In this document: positions 24,155-32,792 of the stretch, one piece after another | How positions within the stretch are numbered: position 1 is the first letter of the stretch | Layout of the letters: the number at the start of each line of letters is the position of its first letter | Origin: Sphingomicrobium flavum | Lineage (GTDB): Bacteria > Pseudomonadota > Alphaproteobacteria > Sphingomonadales > Sphingomonadaceae | Assembly: GCF_024721605.1 (NCBI RefSeq) | Contig: NZ_CP102630.1 | Coordinates: 1,612,001-1,676,000 of the forward strand | Reading direction: 5' to 3' | DNA length: 64,000 bases | Translations under genes and position numbers: made by a program | The notes under the pieces: model-generated | Seen by the model: only the letters and a program-made list of their open reading frames with translations | Told to the model about the DNA's origin: nothing | The model's database searches: none

Positions 24155-24892
24155 ATGCCCGCTACTCCCGCCTGGCCGCCCAAATCGCTTCCGCGTCTCT
24201 ATGTCGAGATGCCATTGAGCGCTGGCGCGATGGTCGCGCTGGACAAGGCGCAGGCCAATTATCTGGGCAATGTGATGCGGCTGGGCGAAGGCGATGCGGC
24301 CTTGCTGTTCGACGGGATGAATGGCGAATGGCGCGCTTCGGTGACCGAGGCGGGCAAGAAACGCATGATCCTGCGCGCCGAAGAGCAGACAAGCGCGCAG
24401 GAGCAGGTGCCCGACGTCACGCTGGCCTTCGCGCCGATCAAGAAAGGGCGGATCGACTGGCTGGTCGAAAAGGCGGTAGAGCTGGGCGTGGCGCGGCTGC
24501 AGCCTGTCATTACCGACCGGACCATCGTGCGTGATGTGAAGGTGGAGCGCATGCGCGCGCACATCATCGAGGCTGCCGAACAATGCGGGCGCACTGCGCT
24601 GGCCCGCCTGGAAGCACCAATGAAGCTGGAGTCCTTCCTTGCCGCGCGCGACGGCAGCCCGCTTTATTTTGCCGACGAAACTGGCGGCGCTGCGGCGGGG
24701 AAAAGCTTCACCGCCCCGCCTGCCACCATCCTCATCGGTCCCGAAGGCGGCTTCACCGATGCCGAACGCGCAGCGATCCGCGCGGCAGAGGGCACAGTCG
24801 CGATCAGCCTTGGCCCGCGCATCCTGCGCGCCGAGACGGCGGCGCTGGCAGCCTTGGCCGCCTATATGACCGAAGCCGGCGACTGGATTTGA
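24155..24892 (+). CDS. rsmE: 16S rRNA (uracil(1498)-N(3))-methyltransferase
   Basis: A SPOUT-class methylase that modifies U1498 of 16S rRNA. It has 245 aa: an N-terminal PUA-like domain ('ALDKAQANYLGNVMRLGEGDAALLFDGMNGEW') and a C-terminal trefoil-knot domain with 'ATILIGPEGGFTDAERAAI' and 'ISLGPRILRAETAALAALA', the SAM-binding knot. It diverges from the PLD-type gene and lies 37 nt before gshA, a pairing seen in many alphaproteobacteria. Confidence 0.96.
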   Translation: MPATPAWPPKSLPRLYVEMPLSAGAMVALDKAQANYLGNVMRLGEGDAALLFDGMNGEWRASVTEAGKKRMILRAEEQTSAQEQVPDVTLAFAPIKKGRIDWLVEKAVELGVARLQPVITDRTIVRDVKVERMRAHIIEAAEQCGRTALARLEAPMKLESFLAARDGSPLYFADETGGAAAGKSFTAPPATILIGPEGGFTDAERAAIRAAEGTVAISLGPRILRAETAALAALAAYMTEAGDWI

Positions 24893-24929
24893 CTTTTCGT
24901 TGCATCAAGCAACGGTTATGGGCGCTGAT

Positions 24930-26300
24930 ATGACGACGCGCACCGACCTGAGCGAGAGCCCCCCGATCGAAGGTCGAGGCGACCTCCTTTCCGTCTTCAC
25001 AAAGGGCGAAAAGCCGCGCGAAAACTGGCGCATCGGCACCGAGCATGAGAAGTTCGTCTATCGCTGCGAAGATCACCGCGCGCCAAGCTGGGAAGAAGAA
25101 GGCGGCATTCGTGACCTTCTCTCCAGCCTCACCGACTTTGGCTGGTCGCCGGTCGAGGAGGAGGGCAAGGTCATCGCTTTGTCCGGGCCCGACGGCACGG
25201 TCAGCCTGGAGCCGGCGGGACAGCTGGAATTGTCGGGCGCGGCGCTGGAATGTCTGCACGATACCTGCGCCGAAGCCGGGCGGCATCTCAAGCAGGTGAA
25301 AGCAGTCGGCGAGAAGCTTGGTTTGGGCTTCCTCGGCGTCGGCATGTGGCCCGACAAGACGCGCGACGAGCTGCCCTGGATGCCTAAGGGGCGCTACGGG
25401 ATCATGCGCCGCTATATGCCTTTAAAGGGTAATCTTGGCCTCGACATGATGCAGCGCACCTGCACCATCCAGACCAACCTCGATTATTCGGCCGAAGCCG
25501 ACATGGTGCTGAAATTCCGCGCCAGCCTCGCGCTGCAGCCGGTGGCCACCGCCCTGTTCGCCAATTCCCCATTCCTGGAAGGTAAGCCCAACGGCTACAA
25601 AAGCTTCCGCAGCCATGTCTGGGAAGATACCGATCCCGACCGAACCGGCATGCTGCCCTTCGTGTTCGAAGATGGCTTCGGCTATGAACGCTGGTGCGAC
25701 TATGTGCTCGACGTGCCGATGTATTTTGTCTTCCGTGACGGCATCTATCACGATGTGGCGGGCAAGAGCTTTCGCGATTTCCTCGATGGCCGGCTGGAAG
25801 GCTTCGAAGGCCAGGTGCCGACCATGGCGGACTGGACCGACCATATGTCGACCCCCTTCCCCGAGGTTCGGCTGAAAAGCTTCCTGGAAATGCGCGGCGC
25901 CGATGGGGGCCCGTGGAACCGTATCTGCGCCCTGCCTGCCCTGTGGGTCGGGCTGCTCTATGACCAGAATGCGCTCGAGGCGGCGTGGGACCTTTGCAAG
26001 GACTGGTCGATTGAGGAGCGCGAGCGGCTGCGCGTTGAGGTGCCCAAACTAGCATTGGAAACACGCATGCCGGACGGGCGGAGCATGAAGGATTTTGCCG
26101 CCGATGTGCTGCAAATCGCCGCCGCCGGGCTGGCCGCGCGCGGCAGGCTGAATGGTGCCGGCGATAATGAAACCGGCTTCCTCGATCCTTTGTGGGAGAC
26201 GGTCGAAAGCGGGATGAGTCCCGCCGACCGGCTGCTGGAGGCCTATCATGGCCGCTGGAACGGCGATGTCAGCCCCATCTATGACGAGCAAAGCTTCTGA
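24930..26300 (+). CDS. gshA: Glutamate-cysteine ligase (plant/alphaproteobacterial type)
   Basis: The first step of glutathione synthesis, ATP-dependent joining of glutamate and cysteine. It belongs to the GCS2 group: 'RIGTEHEKFVYR' near the N-terminus (glutamate/Mg binding), 'VSLEPAGQLELSGA', and 'CTIQTNLDYSAEADM'. In-frame starts are TTG 24900, ATG 24918 and ATG 24930; the last gives the usual MTTRTD N-terminus and 456 aa. A GCGGTG/CACCGC hairpin follows the stop (26319-26340) and overlaps the Pho-box-like sequence of the next gene. Confidence 0.95.
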   Translation: MTTRTDLSESPPIEGRGDLLSVFTKGEKPRENWRIGTEHEKFVYRCEDHRAPSWEEEGGIRDLLSSLTDFGWSPVEEEGKVIALSGPDGTVSLEPAGQLELSGAALECLHDTCAEAGRHLKQVKAVGEKLGLGFLGVGMWPDKTRDELPWMPKGRYGIMRRYMPLKGNLGLDMMQRTCTIQTNLDYSAEADMVLKFRASLALQPVATALFANSPFLEGKPNGYKSFRSHVWEDTDPDRTGMLPFVFEDGFGYERWCDYVLDVPMYFVFRDGIYHDVAGKSFRDFLDGRLEGFEGQVPTMADWTDHMSTPFPEVRLKSFLEMRGADGGPWNRICALPALWVGLLYDQNALEAAWDLCKDWSIEERERLRVEVPKLALETRMPDGRSMKDFAADVLQIAAAGLAARGRLNGAGDNETGFLDPLWETVESGMSPADRLLEAYHGRWNGDVSPIYDEQSF

Positions 26301-26328
26301 TTTTGCGCGCCTTTCCGCGGCGGTGAGA

Positions 26329-26357
26329 ATTTCACACCGCTGTCACAAAGATTGACT
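26329..26357 (+). promoter_or_regulatory. Pho-box-like sequence upstream of the TonB-dependent receptor
   Basis: Three heptamers at 11-bp spacing: ATTTCAC (26329), CTGTCAC (26340) and ATTGACT (26351). The middle one matches the PhoB half-site CTGTCAT in 6 of 7 positions; the outer two are weaker. The site lies about 85 nt before the start codon. PhoB and a clear Pho box are encoded in the same window. Consensus reading only. Confidence 0.5.
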
Positions 26358-26439
26358 CTTTGGCCAGTCTGATTAGAGCGCGCGAAGCATCGGGAGCGGG
26401 CACCGGGGCCCCTCCATCCAGAACAAGGAATTTGGATCG

Positions 26440-28719
26440 ATGCGCATCACCACGCAGCTCGTATCGCTTACCGCCATGGCCGCCGCCACGGCCTTTGCCA
26501 CCCCTGCTTTCGCGCAGGCGACCTCCGACACCGATACCGCCGTGCAGGATGCCGACGAGGGCGTCGAAGCCATCGTCATCACCGCGCAGCGCCGCGAACA
26601 GAATCTGCAGGACGTGCCGCTGTCGGTCGCGACCGTGGACGATGACACGCTGGCCGCGATCAACACGGGCGGCGCGGACATTCGCGGACTGTCGGGCCGC
26701 GTACCCAGCCTCAACATCGAAAGCTCCTTCGGTCGTACCTTCCCGCGCTTCTATATTCGCGGCCTCGGCAACACCGATTTCGACCTCAATGCCTCGCAGC
26801 CGGTCAGCCTCGTCTATGACGAAGTCGTGCTGGAAAATCCGATCCTGAAGGGTTTCCCTGTTTTCGACATCGACCGCATCGAAGTGCTGCGCGGTCCGCA
26901 GGGCACGCTGTTTGGCCGCAACACGCCGGCCGGCATCGTCAAGTTCGACACTGCAAAGCCGGGCAGCGGCGCTGGCAATTTCGCGCGGTTGAGCTGGGGC
27001 AGCTTCAACACGCTCAATGTCGAAGCCGGCATGGGCGCAGACCTCGGCGACAAGCTCTCTTTCCGCCTGTCGGGCCTGTACCAGCATCGCGATGACTGGG
27101 TCGACAATCTGGACGAGAGCGGCAGCAAGGATCTGGAAGGCTATGACGATCTCGCGCTGCGCGCCCAGCTGCAGTTCGAGGATGGCAACACGACGCTGCG
27201 TTTCGTTGGCCAGTATCGTGACCAGGAAGGCTCGGCACGTGTTTTCCGCGCCAACAGCTTCGCCACCGGTTCGAACCAGCTGATCGGTGCCGATGGCGGC
27301 GATTTCGAGCGCGACGAAGTGCGCGCCGACGGCCTCAACTTCCAGGAGCTGACGACCTACAATATCGGCGCGCACCTCGAAGTCGATATGGGCGCGGTCA
27401 CGCTCTACGGTGTCACCAGCTACTGGAATGGCGAGCTGGAAAGCCGCGGCGATATCGATGGCGGCTTCGGCAATGCCTTCGCCCCTGAAATGGGCCCGGG
27501 CTTCATCCCCTTCTCGGCGCAGAGCCAGGACAATGTCCCCGGCCTCGACCAGTTCACTGCCGAAGTGCGGATCGCCTCCAACAATAGTGGCGGCCTCGGC
27601 TACCAGGCTGGCCTTTTCTACTTCAGCGAGCAGTTGGAGATTTCCAGCTTCGACTTCGGCACGCCCACTGACACGACGCCGGCCGCGATCGCACTGCAGG
27701 AGCAGGATAGCGATGCGCTCGGCATCTTCGGTTCGGTCAACTATGCCTTCGACAATGGACTGACGCTTCAGGCCGGCATGCGCTGGAACAAGGACGAACG
27801 CGATTTCACAGCTTCGCGTCCGACCGACAACCGCCCGGGATTCCTCGGCTTTGGCGGCCCGGTCGACCCGATCTCGACCAGCGTCGATGACGAAGTCATC
27901 ACCTGGGACGCGGCAGCGACCTATGAACTCAACAGCGACGTCAATCTCTATGCCCGCGTCGCCAAGGGCTATCGCGCCCCGTCAATCCAGGGTCGCCTGC
28001 TGTTCGGCCGCGACCTTTCGGTCGCCGACAGCGAAACGACGATGAGCTATGAAGCCGGGATCAAGACCGAGCTTCTCGACCGCAAGCTGCGCTTCAACCT
28101 TGGTGCCTATTATTTCGTCACCGACGATCTGCAGCTCACTGCCGTCGGCGGCGGCAACAACTTCACCACGTTGATCAACGCCGAGGAAGTGACCGGCCAG
28201 GGCTTCGAGGCTGAACTGACGGCAGCGCCGACGCGCGGCCTGACGCTGACCGCCGGTCTTTCCTACAACGATACCGAGATCAACGATCCGGGCCTTGGCG
28301 TTGCCGGTTGCGGCGCGCCGTGCACCATCAACGATCCGGTGCTGGTCCCGGCGGCGGGCTTTGCCCCGGCAATCTACGAGATTGACGGAAACGTCCTGCC
28401 GCAGGCACCCAAGTGGACGCTGAACTGGACCGCCGGCTATGAACTGCCCTTGGGCAGCGGCGATCTCTACGTCTTCACCGACTGGTATTATCGCTCCAAG
28501 ATCCAGTTCTTCCTCTATGACTCGGTCGAGTTCACGGACGACAAACTGCTCGAGGGCGGTCTTCGCGTCGGCTATCGCACCAACAGTGTCGATATCGCCG
28601 CATTCGTGCGCAACATCACCAATGATGAAAGCGCCGTGGGCGGCATCGACTTCAACAATCTGACCGGTTTCGTCAACGAACCGCGCATCTATGGTGTTGA
28701 ACTGGGCGTGCGCTTCTAA
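26440..28719 (+). CDS. TonB-dependent outer-membrane receptor
   Basis: A 22-stranded outer-membrane transporter powered by TonB-ExbBD. It has 759 aa. The signal peptide (1-26) ends 'ATPAFAQ'. A TonB-box-like 'EAIVITAQRREQNLQDVPLS' (about 45-64) is followed by the plug domain with 'FYIRGLGNTDFDLN' and 'IDRIEVLRGPQGTLFGRNTPAG', then the barrel, ending 'YGVELGVRF' with the required terminal Phe. The substrate cannot be deduced; the plug resembles the large sphingomonad group annotated as siderophore or carbohydrate receptors. A cysteine pair in 'AGCGAPC' lies in an outer loop. The Pho-box-like sequence upstream suggests induction by phosphate starvation. It is monocistronic, with a terminator behind. 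Confidence 0.95.
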   Translation: MRITTQLVSLTAMAAATAFATPAFAQATSDTDTAVQDADEGVEAIVITAQRREQNLQDVPLSVATVDDDTLAAINTGGADIRGLSGRVPSLNIESSFGRTFPRFYIRGLGNTDFDLNASQPVSLVYDEVVLENPILKGFPVFDIDRIEVLRGPQGTLFGRNTPAGIVKFDTAKPGSGAGNFARLSWGSFNTLNVEAGMGADLGDKLSFRLSGLYQHRDDWVDNLDESGSKDLEGYDDLALRAQLQFEDGNTTLRFVGQYRDQEGSARVFRANSFATGSNQLIGADGGDFERDEVRADGLNFQELTTYNIGAHLEVDMGAVTLYGVTSYWNGELESRGDIDGGFGNAFAPEMGPGFIPFSAQSQDNVPGLDQFTAEVRIASNNSGGLGYQAGLFYFSEQLEISSFDFGTPTDTTPAAIALQEQDSDALGIFGSVNYAFDNGLTLQAGMRWNKDERDFTASRPTDNRPGFLGFGGPVDPISTSVDDEVITWDAAATYELNSDVNLYARVAKGYRAPSIQGRLLFGRDLSVADSETTMSYEAGIKTELLDRKLRFNLGAYYFVTDDLQLTAVGGGNNFTTLINAEEVTGQGFEAELTAAPTRGLTLTAGLSYNDTEINDPGLGVAGCGAPCTINDPVLVPAAGFAPAIYEIDGNVLPQAPKWTLNWTAGYELPLGSGDLYVFTDWYYRSKIQFFLYDSVEFTDDKLLEGGLRVGYRTNSVDIAAFVRNITNDESAVGGIDFNNLTGFVNEPRIYGVELGVRF

Positions 28720-28742
28720 GCGGCAAAGCTTTTTGCTGCACA

Positions 28743-28786
28743 AAAGGGCGGCGGGTGCGTTAGGCAGCCGTCGCCCTTTCCTTTTC
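28743..28786 (+). terminator. Rho-independent terminator after the TonB-dependent receptor
   Basis: AAAGGGCGGCGG (28743-28754) pairs with CCGTCGCCCTTT (28768-28779), 12 bp with one G-U pair, 13-nt loop, followed by CCTTTTCC. It lies 24 nt after the receptor stop. Confidence 0.8.
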
Positions 28787-28797
28787 CGGAGCCCTAT

Positions 28798-29751
28798 ATG
28801 ACCGAACGCCGCACCTTCTACCCGCCGATCGAACCCTATGAGAGCGGGCATCTCGATGTGGGCGACGGGCATAGCATCTATTGGGAGCGGGTCGGGACGC
28901 CGGGCGCCAAGCCGGCAGTGTTCCTGCATGGCGGGCCGGGCGGCGGGTTCGGCGCGGATAATCGGCGCTGCTGGGACCCGGACAAATATGACGTGCTCTT
29001 GTTCGAACAGCGCGGCTGCGGGCGCTCGACGCCTTTTGCCAGCCTTGAAGACAATACGACCCAGCACCTCATCGCCGATATCGAAAAATTGCGCGCAATG
29101 TGCGGGCACGAGAAGTGGCAGGTTTTTGGCGGCAGCTGGGGCTCGACCCTCAGCCTTGCCTACAGCCAGGCGCATCCCGAGCGCGCCACCGAGATCATCC
29201 TGCGCGGCATCTTCTTTGGCGACCAATATGAATATGAGTGGCTCTTCAAGCATGGCGCGAGCGAAATCTATCCCGACGAATTCGAGAAGTTCCTGGCCAT
29301 CCTGCCCGAAGAGGGTCGCGACAATCCGATCGAGGCCTTCCACCGCATTTTGACTGGCGAGGACGAGCATCTGAAATTGCAGGCGGCGCGGGCCTGGTCG
29401 CGCTGGGAAGGCGTCACCGTCACGCTGCTCCCCTCCGAAGCAACGCTGGCTCATTTCGATGATGCCAAGCAGGCGCTCGCCATGGCGCGGATCGAAAATC
29501 ACTATATGCGCCATGGCTGCTTCCTCGATGAAGGCCAACTGCTCGCCAATGTGGATAGGATTCGCCACATTCCTTGCGTGATCGTGCAGGGTCGCCACGA
29601 TAGCTGCACCCCGCCGCGATCTGCCTGGGAACTGAAACAGGCCTGGCCCGAAGCCGATTTGCAAATCGTCCCCGATGGTGGTCATTTGTTCAACGAGCCG
29701 GGCATCCTTGACGGGCTGATCCGCGCGACCGACCGATTTGCAGGAGACTAA
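28798..29751 (+). CDS. pip: Prolyl aminopeptidase (proline iminopeptidase)
   Basis: An alpha/beta hydrolase (peptidase family S33) that releases N-terminal proline. It has 317 aa. The oxyanion segment is 'HGGPGGGFG', the nucleophile elbow 'GGSWGSTLSLAY' (GxSxG), the acid 'GRHDSCTP' and the catalytic His 'DGGHLFNEPG'. There is no signal peptide, so it is cytoplasmic. It starts just behind the receptor terminator and is followed after 3 nt by the small tail-anchored gene. Confidence 0.95.
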   Translation: MTERRTFYPPIEPYESGHLDVGDGHSIYWERVGTPGAKPAVFLHGGPGGGFGADNRRCWDPDKYDVLLFEQRGCGRSTPFASLEDNTTQHLIADIEKLRAMCGHEKWQVFGGSWGSTLSLAYSQAHPERATEIILRGIFFGDQYEYEWLFKHGASEIYPDEFEKFLAILPEEGRDNPIEAFHRILTGEDEHLKLQAARAWSRWEGVTVTLLPSEATLAHFDDAKQALAMARIENHYMRHGCFLDEGQLLANVDRIRHIPCVIVQGRHDSCTPPRSAWELKQAWPEADLQIVPDGGHLFNEPGILDGLIRATDRFAGD

Positions 29752-29754
29752 GAC

Positions 29755-30102
29755 GTGAGTGCTGCCGCCGCCGCCGGAGGAGCCGCCGCTGCCGCTGCCG
29801 CTGCTTCGCATGCAGAAGAAAATCGCAAGCTGCTGGCACTGCTAAAGGACCGCGGCGCCGACCGACCTTCGCGTGCGGAGGCGCTTACGGAACTCGAGAA
29901 GAAGGATCGCAAGCGCGTCGATGCATTGCTCGAAAAGGGCATGTTGGCCAAGGGGCCGGACGGGCGCATCTACCTGACCGCCAAGGGGATCGAGGCGAGC
30001 AGAAAGCCCGAAGTCAATGGCGGGCAGGTGATGCTGATCATGCTGGTGACCTTCAGCCTGATCGCCAGCATCGTGGCGATCGTGTTCGCGGTGGCCGATT
30101 GA
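29755..30102 (+). CDS. Small tail-anchored protein with winged-helix-like middle
   Basis: 115 aa from a GTG at 29755, 3 nt after pip. The N-terminus is low-complexity (Ala/Gly, residues 2-18). Residues 20-75 ('ALTELEKKDRKRVDALLEKGMLAKGPDGRIYLTAKGI') look like a small winged helix: helix-turn-helix followed by a beta wing. Residues 90-113 ('VMLIMLVTFSLIASIVAIVFAVAD') form a single membrane helix at the extreme C-terminus. No named family is recognised. A membrane-tethered regulator is a possible reading, not shown. Confidence 0.7.
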   Translation: MSAAAAAGGAAAAAAAASHAEENRKLLALLKDRGADRPSRAEALTELEKKDRKRVDALLEKGMLAKGPDGRIYLTAKGIEASRKPEVNGGQVMLIMLVTFSLIASIVAIVFAVAD

Positions 30103-30156
30103 ACGATATTGACCGACAGGGCCCGATGATGGCACAGGCCCGGCTCGCGCCGATGG

Positions 30157-30230
30157 GCGGGTATAGTTCAATGGTAGAACATTAGCCTTCCAAGCTAAAT
30201 ATGCGGGTTCGATTCCCGCTACCCGCTCCA
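30157..30230 (+). tRNA. tRNA-Gly (anticodon TCC)
   Basis: 74 nt including an encoded CCA. The acceptor stem GCGGGTA (30157-30163) pairs with TACCCGC (30220-30226), discriminator T. The anticodon stem is TTAGC/GCTAA with loop CTTCCAA and anticodon TCC at 30189-30191. The T arm is GCGGG-TTCGATT-CCCGC. The 3' end lies inside a 12-bp palindrome (30226-30256). Confidence 0.96.
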
Positions 30231-30256
30231 ATCATTCCGCAGCCGAATGATTGGAG
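30226..30256 (+). repeat. Perfect palindrome overlapping the tRNA-Gly 3' end
   Basis: CTCCAATCATTC (30226-30237) and GAATGATTGGAG (30245-30256) form a 12-bp perfect stem around a 7-nt loop. The first five bases of the upstream arm are the last five of the mature tRNA (C-T-CCA). There is no U-tract, so it is an atypical terminator at best; it may end transcription or be a processing signal. Confidence 0.75.
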
Positions 30257-30354
30257 CGCTGCCGAGATGGAGCCAGTCCGGGGGATTGGCGGCGGCAGGC
30301 GACACCCTGATTGGCGCTTCCCCTGAAACCCGGCTTTCCCTAAGGGCGAAGGCG

Positions 30355-31728
30355 ATGATCAGCGCACTCGACCTTTTCCGCATCGGCATTGGCCCGTCCA
30401 GCTCCCACACCGTGGGGCCGATCCGGATCGTGCGTGATTTCCTCGAGCGGCTGGGCGATGACCTGGGCAAGGTCGCGCGTGTCCGCATCGAACTGCTGGG
30501 CTCGCTCGCGCTGACGGGCGAGGGGCATGGTACCCCCGATGCCTGCATCATCGGCCTGCTGGGACATGTCCCGCACAAGATCGACTGCGAGAGCGCCTAT
30601 GCCGAAGTGGCCGAGGTGCGCGCGACCGGTCGTGTCCGCCTGCTCGGCCAGTACGAGATTGCTTTCGATCCCGCCCAGGACCTCATCATGAATGGCGAGA
30701 CCATTCCGGCGCTGCACCCCAACGGAATGGTGATCACCGCGTTCGACAGCGCGGGCGCCAAGCTGCGCATTCGCGAATATTATTCGACCGGCGGCGGTTT
30801 TTTCGCGACGCGCAAGCAATTGCTGCAAAAGGACGAGCGCGACCTTATTTCGTCGGGGCGCGAGGTTGCTTATCCTTTTGGTTCGGCGGCACAATTGCTC
30901 GAACTTTGCGAGAAGCATGGGCTGGGCATCTCGGACCTGGTGCTGGCCAATGAGGCCGCTTACCGCAGCGAGGAAAAGACGCTGGCCGGGCTCGACCGGA
31001 TCGCGCAGGCGATGATGGATTGCATCGATGCCGGACTGACCAAGACGGGGCATCTGCCGGGCGACCTCAAGGTACGCCGGCGTGCCCATGGCATCTATGA
31101 AAAGATGAAGGGTGGGCAGCGCGCCAACGAACCTGAAAATTTGATGGACTGGCTCAACCTGTTCGCCATGGCGGTGAATGAGGAGAATGCCGCGGGCGGC
31201 CGCGTCGTGACGGCGCCAACCAATGGCGCAGCCGGGATCCTGCCCGCGGTCATGCGCCATTATTGCGCCGAAGAAGGCGTGCCGGTGGCCGCCAAGGCGC
31301 AGCGCTTCCTGCTAACCGCGGCGGGCATCGGCCTGCTCTACAAACAGCGCGCGTCCATTTCAGGCGCGGAGATGGGCTGCCAGGGCGAAGTCGGCGTGGC
31401 CTGTTCGATGGCCGCAGGCGGACTGGCGGCGGTGTGGGGCGGGACGCCCCAGCAGGTTTGCGCGGCGGCAGAGATCGGCATGGAACATAATCTCGGCCTC
31501 ACCTGCGATCCGGTCGGCGGGCTGGTGCAGATCCCCTGTATCGAGCGCAATGCGATCGCGTCGGTCAAGGCGGTCAATGCCGCAAGGCTCGCGCTGCACA
31601 GCGATGAAGTGCCGCGCGTCTCGCTCGACCAGGTGATCGAAACCATGCGCCAGACCGGGCTCGACATGCACAACAAATATAAGGAAACCAGCCTTGGCGG
31701 GCTGGCCGCGAATGTGGTCGCCTGCTGA
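30355..31728 (+). CDS. sdaA: L-serine ammonia-lyase (iron-sulfur type)
   Basis: Deaminates L-serine to pyruvate and ammonia using a [4Fe-4S] cluster. It is the single-chain type, with the beta domain N-terminal ('[20 protein letters not shown]') and the alpha domain C-terminal. Cluster-ligand candidates are the cysteines in '[19 protein letters not shown]', '[18 protein letters not shown]'. The ATG at 30355 gives 457 aa, the usual length; an upstream start at 30247 would put translated sequence into the tRNA-Gly palindrome. It is followed by tRNA-Tyr. Confidence 0.96.
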   Translation: MISALDLFRIGIGPSSSHTVGPIRIVRDFLERLGDDLGKVARVRIELLGSLALTGEGHGTPDACIIGLLGHVPHKIDCESAYAEVAEVRATGRVRLLGQYEIAFDPAQDLIMNGETIPALHPNGMVITAFDSAGAKLRIREYYSTGGGFFATRKQLLQKDERDLISSGREVAYPFGSAAQLLELCEKHGLGISDLVLANEAAYRSEEKTLAGLDRIAQAMMDCIDAGLTKTGHLPGDLKVRRRAHGIYEKMKGGQRANEPENLMDWLNLFAMAVNEENAAGGRVVTAPTNGAAGILPAVMRHYCAEEGVPVAAKAQRFLLTAAGIGLLYKQRASISGAEMGCQGEVGVACSMAAGGLAAVWGGTPQQVCAAAEIGMEHNLGLTCDPVGGLVQIPCIERNAIASVKAVNAARLALHSDEVPRVSLDQVIETMRQTGLDMHNKYKETSLGGLAANVVAC

Positions 31729-31753
31729 GCGCGATTTTTGGCTGTATTGACGG

Positions 31754-31782
31754 TTGACACAGGCGGCATCGCCCGCCATTTG
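31754..31782 (+). promoter_or_regulatory. Possible promoter of tRNA-Tyr
   Basis: A perfect TTGACA (31754-31759) lies 45 nt before the tRNA, with CATTTG at the -10 distance (17-nt spacer), which is a poor -10. Consensus match only. Confidence 0.35.
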
Positions 31783-31803
31783 GCGCGCCTGCCTTACATC
31801 TGT

Positions 31804-31889
31804 GGACAGGTGGCCGAGTGGTTAAAGGCAGCAGACTGTAAATCTGCCCGCGCAAGCGTACGCTGGTTCGAATCCAGCCCTGTCCACCA
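31804..31889 (+). tRNA. tRNA-Tyr (anticodon GTA)
   Basis: 86 nt with encoded CCA. The acceptor stem GGACAGG (31804-31810) pairs with CCTGTCC (31879-31885), discriminator A. The anticodon stem is GCAGA/TCTGC with loop CTGTAAA and anticodon GTA at 31838-31840. A long variable arm (class II) follows, then the T arm CTGG-TTCGAAT-CCAG. Confidence 0.96.
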
Positions 31890-32164
31890 CCTTCCCCCCC
31901 CCCCTCACATCGATCCGGACGGCAATGTCGGTCGCGCGACTCTTCAGCGAATTTTTCATTCAAACTTGAACTTCTTGCCGAGAGCCGCGAAGCATATTTG
32001 CAATTGTCGACAAAATTTGGCTGAACTCGCGCCCTATTTCATCCATTATGGTTAATGTGCCGTGGTGGTTTGTTGCTTCAAATTAGAGTAAAACCAGTTG
32101 TGGAAAACCAGAGATGAACTGGCAGTCCGATGACGTTGCGTAAGATTCGAGAGTGGGGCGTAAG
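31890..32164 (+). other. Gene-free region after tRNA-Tyr, with an 11-nt C run
   Basis: The run of eleven C residues at 31894-31904 starts 5 nt after the tRNA. The rest is more AT-rich than the backbone (several A/T tracts between 31950 and 32110) and presumably carries the promoter of the LuxR-type gene. No gene or clear -10/-35 pair is recognised. Confidence 0.4.
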
Positions 32165-32725
32165 ATGAATGCGAGCGTGCAAGCGATGCCAGAGGATAAG
32201 GATCTTGCGGATCGAGTCGAGCGCCTGACCGACGGCCAGCTCGATTGCCTGCGGCTGGTGCAGCAGCATCTGTCCTCCAAGGAAATCGCTGCCGCGCTCG
32301 ATATTTCACCGCACACGGTCGACCAGCGCATCCGCATTTCGCTGCAGACACTGGGCGTTGCCACCCGCAAGGAGGCCGCGCGTCTCCTGGCCGAAGCCGA
32401 AGACCCATATCAGCGCTTGATACATCAACCGCCGTACATTCCCGACGTTGAACAATCCGGACAAACCGATGTCGCGGTCAGCAATCAGATTCGGCACGCT
32501 GACCGTGCAGGGAGTTCCGGATGGGCGGAGCCTAAAACCGAGCAGGGCGTCGCTGGACGCCGGTTCTCCCTGCCAATGCCGTTCGCAACCGGGAGACAGC
32601 CTCGCAACGAGATGGGCGTCGGTTTCCGACTGCTCTGGATTGTCCTGATCGCCATCGGCGCTACCTTTTCCGCCGGCATGTATCTCGCCGGCCTTGAAAG
32701 TCTCAGTCGCCTCCTCAATGGCTAG
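32165..32725 (+). CDS. LuxR-type HTH regulator with a C-terminal membrane anchor
   Basis: 186 aa from the ATG at 32165. Residues 16-70 are a LuxR/GerE helix-turn-helix: 'LTDGQLDCLRLVQQHLSSKEIAAALDIS' and then 'HTVDQRIRISLQTLGVATRKEAARLL'. A polar linker of about 75 residues follows, and then one membrane helix near the C-terminus ('LLWIVLIAIGATFSAGMYLAGL'). No receiver or ligand-binding domain precedes the HTH, unlike classical LuxR or NarL proteins. The architecture implies a membrane-tethered transcription factor. It is followed after 67 nt by a small helical protein gene. Confidence 0.88.
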   Translation: MNASVQAMPEDKDLADRVERLTDGQLDCLRLVQQHLSSKEIAAALDISPHTVDQRIRISLQTLGVATRKEAARLLAEAEDPYQRLIHQPPYIPDVEQSGQTDVAVSNQIRHADRAGSSGWAEPKTEQGVAGRRFSLPMPFATGRQPRNEMGVGFRLLWIVLIAIGATFSAGMYLAGLESLSRLLNG

Positions 32726-32792
32726 GGCCAGTGACGTTTCGAGCGAGCATACTCCCGACCGCGCCCGCCGCGGAGTTTAAAGGAGTAGATAG

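Noticed and set aside
27982-29811. 609-codon minus-strand open frame opposite the TonB receptor and pip
   Set aside because: The plus strand carries two well-supported genes there with all family motifs; the minus product resembles no family and arises from third-position GC bias.
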